From DATJGF01 sp035495315 (GTDB lineage Bacteria; Verrucomicrobiota; Verrucomicrobiia; Limisphaerales; UBA8199), in NCBI GenBank assembly GCA_035495315.1, contig DATJGF010000034.1, positions 1-30,109 on the forward strand: 30,109 nt of DNA, in the 5' to 3' direction. This document shows, piece by piece, positions 25,795 to 30,109 of the stretch. The notes beneath the pieces were generated by a model. It saw only the letters and a list, made by a program, of their open reading frames with translations. It did not search any database and was not told where the DNA came from. Made by a program: the position numbers and the translations under genes. Numbering within the stretch: the first letter of the stretch is position 1; each line of letters begins with the position of its first letter.

Positions 25795-26020
25795 CTCTTT
25801 CGGCTCGCTGAATTGCCGTCCTTGCCGGCCGAAGCCGTCTTGATGGACATTCATTTGCCTGGCGGGAGAAAGAAATTATCGCTCTGTCAGGCAAGGGCTT
25901 TCTCTTCTAGGAAATTGCCGCCCAGCCAGGCATCAGCGTCGAGACAGTCCGCACGCATATCCACAATACCTACGAAAAGCTGCATGTCCGGAAGCGAGGC
26001 CGTGATGAAAATCTATGGGA
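25795..26020 (+). pseudogene. Remnant of a LuxR-type response regulator
   Basis: One frame reads ELPSLPAEAVLMDIHLPG, the phosphate-acceptor region of a receiver domain. Two frames away, directly after it (from 25863), comes REKEIIALSGKGFLF, an in-frame TAG at 25908, then EIAAQPGISVETVRTHIHN and YEKLHV, a LuxR-type DNA-binding domain. About 75-80 codons of the receiver's second half are missing at the join, and the N-terminus is not found. An internal deletion, a frame change and a stop make it nonfunctional. The flanks 25611-25794 and 26021-26229 hold nothing I can identify. It may be a degraded relative of the regulator gene at 27692. Confidence 0.8.
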
Positions 26021-26229
26021 AAGGGGATTCCGTTGACCGTTCGTTTGTCACCCAACCCCGGTATTCCCGGAGGCCGACTCCGTAATTCATCGGATTGCCC
26101 TGAGTTGCCGATTCTGGTATTAGATCTCTTTGGGTGTCTCAGGTTTGACCGCGTCTGCTGCACCCACTTTTTGCCGCCGGGGATTTATTACAACGGGGCT
26201 ACAGTTTCCGGCGGATAGCGTGTCTTTCG

Positions 26230-27459
26230 ATGAATTCAACGTCAACGACGTCGACCGCGGTTGCGTCCGCGGCCAGTCGTCTATCATTAGCCAGGTTATT
26301 GAAAACCAGCGGCGCCTTGCGGCCAATGCTAAGGCCAGGCGCGCCGGCGGGCCTTCTTAATTTGCCGCGCCGCGCCGTGGCGGCAGCCAACCGCGGGGTC
26401 CAGCGCTGGCTGCGCGAGTGCAGCCCGGCTTCGTTGATGTGGCTTTGGAGTGGTGGCGCGTTGTTGGTCGGAGAGATCGATTACCTGTCGGGACCCGAAT
26501 GGTCTTTCGCGATATTTTATCTGTTGCCGGTCAGCGGCGCGGCCTGGTTCTCAGGCAAACGCAATGCCCTAGCGATTTCCGGCCTTGCCGCGCTGATTTG
26601 GATGTTGGCCGAACTCGCCGGCGGCAACCCGCATCTTCACGAGGCGGCGATACTCTGGAACTTCTCGGCCCGTTTAACGATTTTCATCTTCGTCGCCATC
26701 ATCCTTAGTCGAATTCGCGCCTTGAACGCCGGCCTCGAAGAAATCGTCGCTCTGCGCACTCGGGAATTGGCCGCCGAGACCGCGCGCGGGTTGGCCATGG
26801 AACGCGAGATCGCCAATGTCAGCCACCGCGAGCAACAGCGCATCGCGCATGAGTTGCACGATGGGTTGGGACAGGAATTGGGCGGGGTCGCATTTCAAGC
26901 GAAGTTGCTGGCCTCAAAACTGGCTGAGTCCGGCGCGCCGCTCTGGGCGGACGCGGAACGCATGACGCTGCTGTTGAACCAATCCATCGCGCGGACCCGT
27001 GCCTTGTCGCACCTGTTGGACCCGCTGGGTATCGAATCGGGCGGGCTCCGCCCGGCGTTGAGTCAATTGGTGGATCGTTCCGGCGAGGCCTTCGCCATCG
27101 CCTGCACCTTCGAGGCGCCGCAGGAATTGCCGCCGCTCGGGCGGGAGGCCTCGTTGAACCTTTACCGCGTTGCGCAGGAGGCGATCCATAACGCAGTCGC
27201 ACACGGCGCGGCCTCTTCTGTCGTTGTCCAGGTCGAGTGCGATCCGCAAGCCCTCACCTTGACCATCGTCGATAATGGCCGCGGGTTCTCCATCGAAACT
27301 GTCGAGAGCGCGCGCCACCAGGGCATGGGCCTGCGCATCATGCGCTATCGCACGGCCGGGCTCGAGGGGCGCCTCAACATCCAATCTGCTGCGGGCCGCG
27401 GTTGCAAAGTCATCTGCAGCGTGCCGTTGGCGCAAAACGGCTTTCCGGGAGGCTTTTGA
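26230..27459 (+). CDS. Membrane histidine kinase, HisKA_3 (NarL/DesK-type) family
   Basis: The protein has 409 residues. After an Arg/Ala-rich cytosolic N-terminus there are about four hydrophobic segments between 68 and 165 (for example LMWLWSGGALLVG, FAIFYLLPVSGAAWF, ISGLAALIWMLAELAGG, LTIFIFVAIILSRI), with no large periplasmic domain, so the signal is probably sensed in or near the membrane. A coiled linker leads to the dimerisation helix REQQRIAHELHDGLGQ, with His210 as phosphate acceptor. The ATP-binding domain has EAIHNAVAHG (N box), DNGRGF and GMGLRIM. It most likely phosphorylates the regulator at 27692; the two genes are separated by a repeat array. No clear ribosome binding site precedes the ATG. 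Confidence 0.92.
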   Translation: MNSTSTTSTAVASAASRLSLARLLKTSGALRPMLRPGAPAGLLNLPRRAVAAANRGVQRWLRECSPASLMWLWSGGALLVGEIDYLSGPEWSFAIFYLLPVSGAAWFSGKRNALAISGLAALIWMLAELAGGNPHLHEAAILWNFSARLTIFIFVAIILSRIRALNAGLEEIVALRTRELAAETARGLAMEREIANVSHREQQRIAHELHDGLGQELGGVAFQAKLLASKLAESGAPLWADAERMTLLLNQSIARTRALSHLLDPLGIESGGLRPALSQLVDRSGEAFAIACTFEAPQELPPLGREASLNLYRVAQEAIHNAVAHGAASSVVVQVECDPQALTLTIVDNGRGFSIETVESARHQGMGLRIMRYRTAGLEGRLNIQSAAGRGCKVICSVPLAQNGFPGGF

Positions 27460-27675
27460 AGCCGTCCCCTCTTACTCGCAGGCGAGGATGCCCGCGCTAC
27501 ATCGATAGGCACGTCGAACATTGAACATCGAACTTTGAACATCGAACATCGAACATCGAACGTCGAACATCGAACATCGAACGTCCACGGCGAATGTCGA
27601 ACGCTGAATCGTTACGTATCGTCAGCGTTCAATATTTCAATATTCAGTGTTTCACTGGGTACGTGAAGCCGTCCC
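27457..27675. repeat. Segment bounded by 12-bp direct repeats TGAAGCCGTCCC
   Basis: TGAAGCCGTCCC occurs at 27457-27468, where its TGA is the kinase stop codon, and again at 27664-27675, 16 bases before the regulator start. The 195 bases between are the heptamer array, a G/C-rich stretch and an inverted tail (27622-27650). The arrangement is that of an insertion between two originally adjacent genes. Confidence 0.7.
27515..27611 (+). repeat. Heptamer array, consensus CGAACAT
   Basis: Ten contiguous 7-base units run from 27515 to 27584, most of them CGAACAT, with variants TGAACAT, CGAACTT and CGAACGT. After a 6-base break three more degenerate units follow to 27611. It is not a CRISPR array, since there are no spacers. 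Confidence 0.92.
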
Positions 27676-27691
27676 TTTCTAAGCCAATCCT

Positions 27692-28345
27692 TTGAAGACC
27701 GCCGCTCATTCGATCCTGATCGTCGAAGACCACCCGCTCTACCGCGAAGGATTGCGCGGCTTTATCGATGCCCAGGCCTCACTGTCTTGTTGCGGCGAAG
27801 CCGATTCCGCCCAGGCGGCAATCGAGCTGGTGCGCCGGCGCAAACCGGATTTGGTCTTGCTCGACCTTCGCCTGCGACGCGAGGACGGCATGGAACTCAT
27901 CAAGAATCTGCGCACCGAACATCCCTCCTTGCGCATCCTCGTTGTGTCCCAGGGCGACGAGACCGTCTATGCCGAGCAGGTCCTGCGCGCCGGCGCGGTG
28001 GGCTATATCATGAAGGAAGAGGCCACCGAGGAATTGCTCAACGCCATCAACCAGGTGCTGCGCGGCGAGTTATATGTCAGCCGCCGGCTCTCCGCCCTGG
28101 TTCTCAAACGCTTCTTCGGGCGCACCGCCCGCCGCGACCTCGCCGAAGGCCTCACCGACCGCGAACTCCAGGTCTTTCAGTTCCTGGGCAGCGGCATGAC
28201 CATGCAGGAAATTTCACAGCACCTCCACCTCAGCATCAAAACCGTCGAGACCCACCGCGAGAACATCAAGCATAAGCTCAAGCTCCAGGATGCCGCCGCG
28301 GTCGTCCAGGCCGCCCGCGCCTGGCTCCAAAGCGTCGGCAGGTGA
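27692..28345 (+). CDS. LuxR/NarL-type response regulator
   Basis: The protein has 217 residues, normal for the family. The receiver domain has the acidic pair Glu12-Asp13, the phosphate acceptor Asp58 (LVLLDLRL), a Ser in LVVSQGDE and Lys in GYIMKEEA. The output domain (about 150-215) is a LuxR helix-turn-helix: LTDRELQVFQFLGSGMTMQEISQHLHLSIKTVETHRENIKHKL. It would bind DNA as a dimer when phosphorylated by the kinase upstream. The start is a TTG at 27692, since no ATG or GTG lies in frame before the receiver domain and family members start there. A short frame from a GTG at 27663 ends just across this start and may be a chance overlap. Confidence 0.94.
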   Translation: MKTAAHSILIVEDHPLYREGLRGFIDAQASLSCCGEADSAQAAIELVRRRKPDLVLLDLRLRREDGMELIKNLRTEHPSLRILVVSQGDETVYAEQVLRAGAVGYIMKEEATEELLNAINQVLRGELYVSRRLSALVLKRFFGRTARRDLAEGLTDRELQVFQFLGSGMTMQEISQHLHLSIKTVETHRENIKHKLKLQDAAAVVQAARAWLQSVGR

Positions 28346-28354
28346 CAGCCGGAT

Positions 28355-28451
28355 TGAACATTGAACATCGAACAATCGAACGCTGAATATCGAACGCTGA
28401 ACATCGAGCGGTTCAATGTTCGACGTTCAATCTTCGAGGTTCAATGTTCAG
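28355..28451. repeat. Fold-back heptamer array after the response regulator
   Basis: The left half is built of TGAACAT/CGAACGC-type 7-base units (28355-28407). The right half (28409-28451) carries the same units in inverse orientation (GTTCAATGTTCG, GACGTTCAATC, GTTCAATGTTCAG). The two halves can pair into a long imperfect hairpin that starts 10 bases after the stop codon and may act as a transcription end. Confidence 0.85.
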
Positions 28452-28728
28452 TCTTTCCCCGATCTCCCCATTCGTCCCCGCCCCTGGCCCGGTATCCGTA
28501 CGATTACCGACCTCCCTCAGTCCCAAAGTCCCATTTTCTAGGTCCTTCCCTGACCTCAAAATCAGGGCTCCCGCCTGATAGTCAAGTACGCCTCGGTTGA
28601 TTTAAAGTGACGTCAATCTCGGATTGCCGATCGTCGAACTTAGTCAATCGCGCCTTTTGACTCGGTCGTCTGTGGAGGCACAACAAACTATAACAACAAG
28701 AGAAAGCATCAAATAGGAGTACGTTTCA
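28452..28728. other. 277-bp leader region of the HYR-domain gene
   Basis: No gene is seen. A TATAAC hexamer near 28690 could be a -10 element, but no -35 at proper distance is convincing. AGGAG at 28715-28719 lies 9 bases before the ATG at 28729 and fixes the start of the next gene. Confidence 0.5.
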
Positions 28729-30109
28729 ATGAACAATCTAAGGAACTGTAAAGGCGTCCAAACCGTCTTTCGTAAGTGTGTCACGAGCACACTGCTGCTC
28801 GCATCGGTAAGCCTGCTCAGCCTCGCCGGAAGCGCCAGCGGCGACCCGCTCTCAGGAGCAATATTTACTACAGATGCCGGGTGCAATAAGGTGAATGGCA
28901 ACATCTATGACACTAAAGAGGATGTCCATCTCAATGGCGGGCCGGCCAAAACAGGAGCGGCGGGTTTACCCGAAGGCGATTATTACGTTCAAGTGACAGA
29001 TCCGACCGGAGCTACGGTGCTCGGCACGAGTGGAAGCGGAACACCCATCCACGTCAACGCAAACGGTGAATTTGCACAATGCTATGAACTTTGTCTTATT
29101 GCGCCGGCAAGCGGTGGCGGATGCTTCGATAATACACCCAATAATGGTGGCGAGTACAAGGTATGGGTGAGCACCATTTCTACCTTCGACAACGATAGTA
29201 CCAAGACAGACAATTTCAAGGTTCGGGCAAGCGCAACCTGCGACAAAGCGGTATGCATCTCCTGTCCGGTTAACCTCGAAGTGCCCTGCAGTTTGGTGAA
29301 TGGCCAAAACGTGAAAGTGGACTACGACCCTCCGATCGTGATCCCGGATGACGCGACTGTCGAGTGTGTTCCTCCGTCTGGGAGTGACTTCCCAGCAGGA
29401 CAAACGACGACAGTCACGTGTACCGCAACCAAAGGCGCGGATAGCGATTCTTGCCATTTCGACGTAACTGTTGACACTTGCCCATCCTGCACCCTTACCT
29501 GTCCGCTCGACCAGAACCCGTGCAACGACTCTGGACTATGCTCAGCGGTGGCGACGTATCTTACGCCTAGTTGTGAGGCTGACGTTGTAGTTACTTGCGA
29601 CCCGGCATCTGGGAGCGCCTTCCCGGTTGGGCCGAATGTAGTGACATGTACAGCAAAACAGGGCGATACGGTTGTAGATTCGTGCTCTTTCAACATTAAC
29701 GTTAAGGACTGTGAAGCGCCGGACATTACCTGTCCGTCAGAGCCGATTACGAAGTGCAATGACACGGGTGTCTGCACCGCAAACGTCAGCTTTGACGTAA
29801 CTGCAACGGATATCTGTGATGCGAATCCGACGATCGTCTGCACGAATCAGGACGGAACCGTAGTAAAATCCGGGGATAGTTTCCCATCTGGAACCACAAC
29901 CGTGACCTGTATTGCGACTGATGCATCGGGTAACTCGTCGACTTGCAACTTTACAATTACCGTCAACGACTGCGAAAAGCCGGTTGTTACATGTCCGGGA
30001 GACAAGAATGTAACGGCAGGCCCGTGCTCGGCCACCGCGTCGGTTACGTTCTCGGTCAGCGTTACTGATAACTGCGACGGCACCGCCGATACAATCGTGT
30101 GCAAGGATC
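28729..30109 (+). CDS. Secreted Cys-rich HYR-domain protein, 5' part (runs off the window)
   Basis: The frame is open from the ATG at 28729 to the right edge (460 residues) with no stop codon, so the gene is cut by the window. A good AGGAG precedes the start. The signal sequence ends near residue 37 (core LLLASVSLLSLAGSASG). Residues 40-175 form a beta-rich domain with VNGNIYDTK, LPEGDYYVQVTDPTG and several Cys. From about 178 on come HYR (hyalin) repeats of about 75-85 residues, at roughly 178-252, 255-330, 333-415 and 420 onward. Each has TCP at its start, FPxG in the middle, VTCTA before the end and NDC or similar at the join. HYR domains are Ig-like adhesion modules. The regularly placed Cys pairs suggest disulfides outside the cell. 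Probably a long surface or adhesive protein. Overlapping minus-strand frames are shadows. Confidence 0.9.
   Translation, partial: MNNLRNCKGVQTVFRKCVTSTLLLASVSLLSLAGSASGDPLSGAIFTTDAGCNKVNGNIYDTKEDVHLNGGPAKTGAAGLPEGDYYVQVTDPTGATVLGTSGSGTPIHVNANGEFAQCYELCLIAPASGGGCFDNTPNNGGEYKVWVSTISTFDNDSTKTDNFKVRASATCDKAVCISCPVNLEVPCSLVNGQNVKVDYDPPIVIPDDATVECVPPSGSDFPAGQTTTVTCTATKGADSDSCHFDVTVDTCPSCTLTCPLDQNPCNDSGLCSAVATYLTPSCEADVVVTCDPASGSAFPVGPNVVTCTAKQGDTVVDSCSFNINVKDCEAPDITCPSEPITKCNDTGVCTANVSFDVTATDICDANPTIVCTNQDGTVVKSGDSFPSGTTTVTCIATDASGNSSTCNFTITVNDCEKPVVTCPGDKNVTAGPCSATASVTFSVSVTDNCDGTADTIVCKD

Noticed and set aside
26914..27435. Minus-strand frame of 173 codons opposite the histidine kinase
   Set aside because: It mirrors a G/C-rich real gene with all kinase motifs on the plus strand; the composition is Arg/Ala-rich shadow type.
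27515..27611. Regular short repeats that might be called a CRISPR array
   Set aside because: Units are 7 bases and contiguous; there are no spacers, no repeats of 24-40 bases and no cas genes.
28966..30104. Three long minus-strand frames opposite the right-hand gene
   Set aside because: The plus-strand frame has a ribosome binding site, signal sequence and repeated HYR modules and is open to the edge; the minus frames are its complements.

Overview
The window looks like a chromosomal segment of a Verrucomicrobiota bacterium, most likely a soil or freshwater member of the Limisphaerales/Pedosphaeraceae type. This is an inference from the gene set, not from a marker gene. The pointers are: very large Asn/Thr-rich secreted proteins with C-terminal beta domains; a Gfo/Idh/MocA oxidoreductase with a Tat signal and a CQKP motif; a DUF1080 lipoprotein-like hydrolase; a NxxGxxAF repeat protein; HYR domains; and GAACATC-type heptamer arrays between genes. 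No rRNA or tRNA gene was seen.

Layout. 1-6.6 kb holds the 3' end of one secreted protein and a complete 1911-residue subtilisin-family (S8) protease with the same C-terminal architecture, so this is a tandem paralogous pair. 6.6-6.9 kb is a dense non-coding strip with a 78-bp imperfect palindrome, a second stem-loop and a 14-bp palindrome in front of uvrA. 6.9-14 kb is the housekeeping part: uvrA, a YchF-like protein without a GTPase domain 13 bp downstream, a secreted TPR protein, and an A-type Fe-S carrier with its own sigma70-like promoter and a strong terminator. 14-21.8 kb holds a secreted multidomain protein, a Tat-exported oxidoreductase, a DUF1080 protein, a mutarotase-like protein and small unknowns; several could act on sugars in or beyond the periplasm.

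21.8-24 kb is a mobile/repeat island. A roughly 346-bp element with terminal inverted repeats contains stem-loops that differ in sequence but keep their pairing. About 55 bp further on lies a complete 1.3-kb insertion sequence with a DDE transposase and 28-bp inverted ends. 24-25.6 kb encodes a NxxGxxAF tandem-repeat secreted protein. 25.6-28.4 kb is a signalling region: a broken LuxR-type response regulator remnant, a membrane HisKA_3 histidine kinase, a heptamer array bounded by 12-bp direct repeats, an intact LuxR-type response regulator, and a second, fold-back heptamer array. From 28.7 kb to the right edge an open frame encodes a secreted Cys-rich HYR-domain protein that runs off the window.

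No CRISPR array and no recognisable defence system were seen. The items most worth a second look are the stem-loop/GTTAATGAGA repeat family (at least four copies in two places), the G-domain-less YchF protein next to uvrA, and the array inserted between kinase and regulator.
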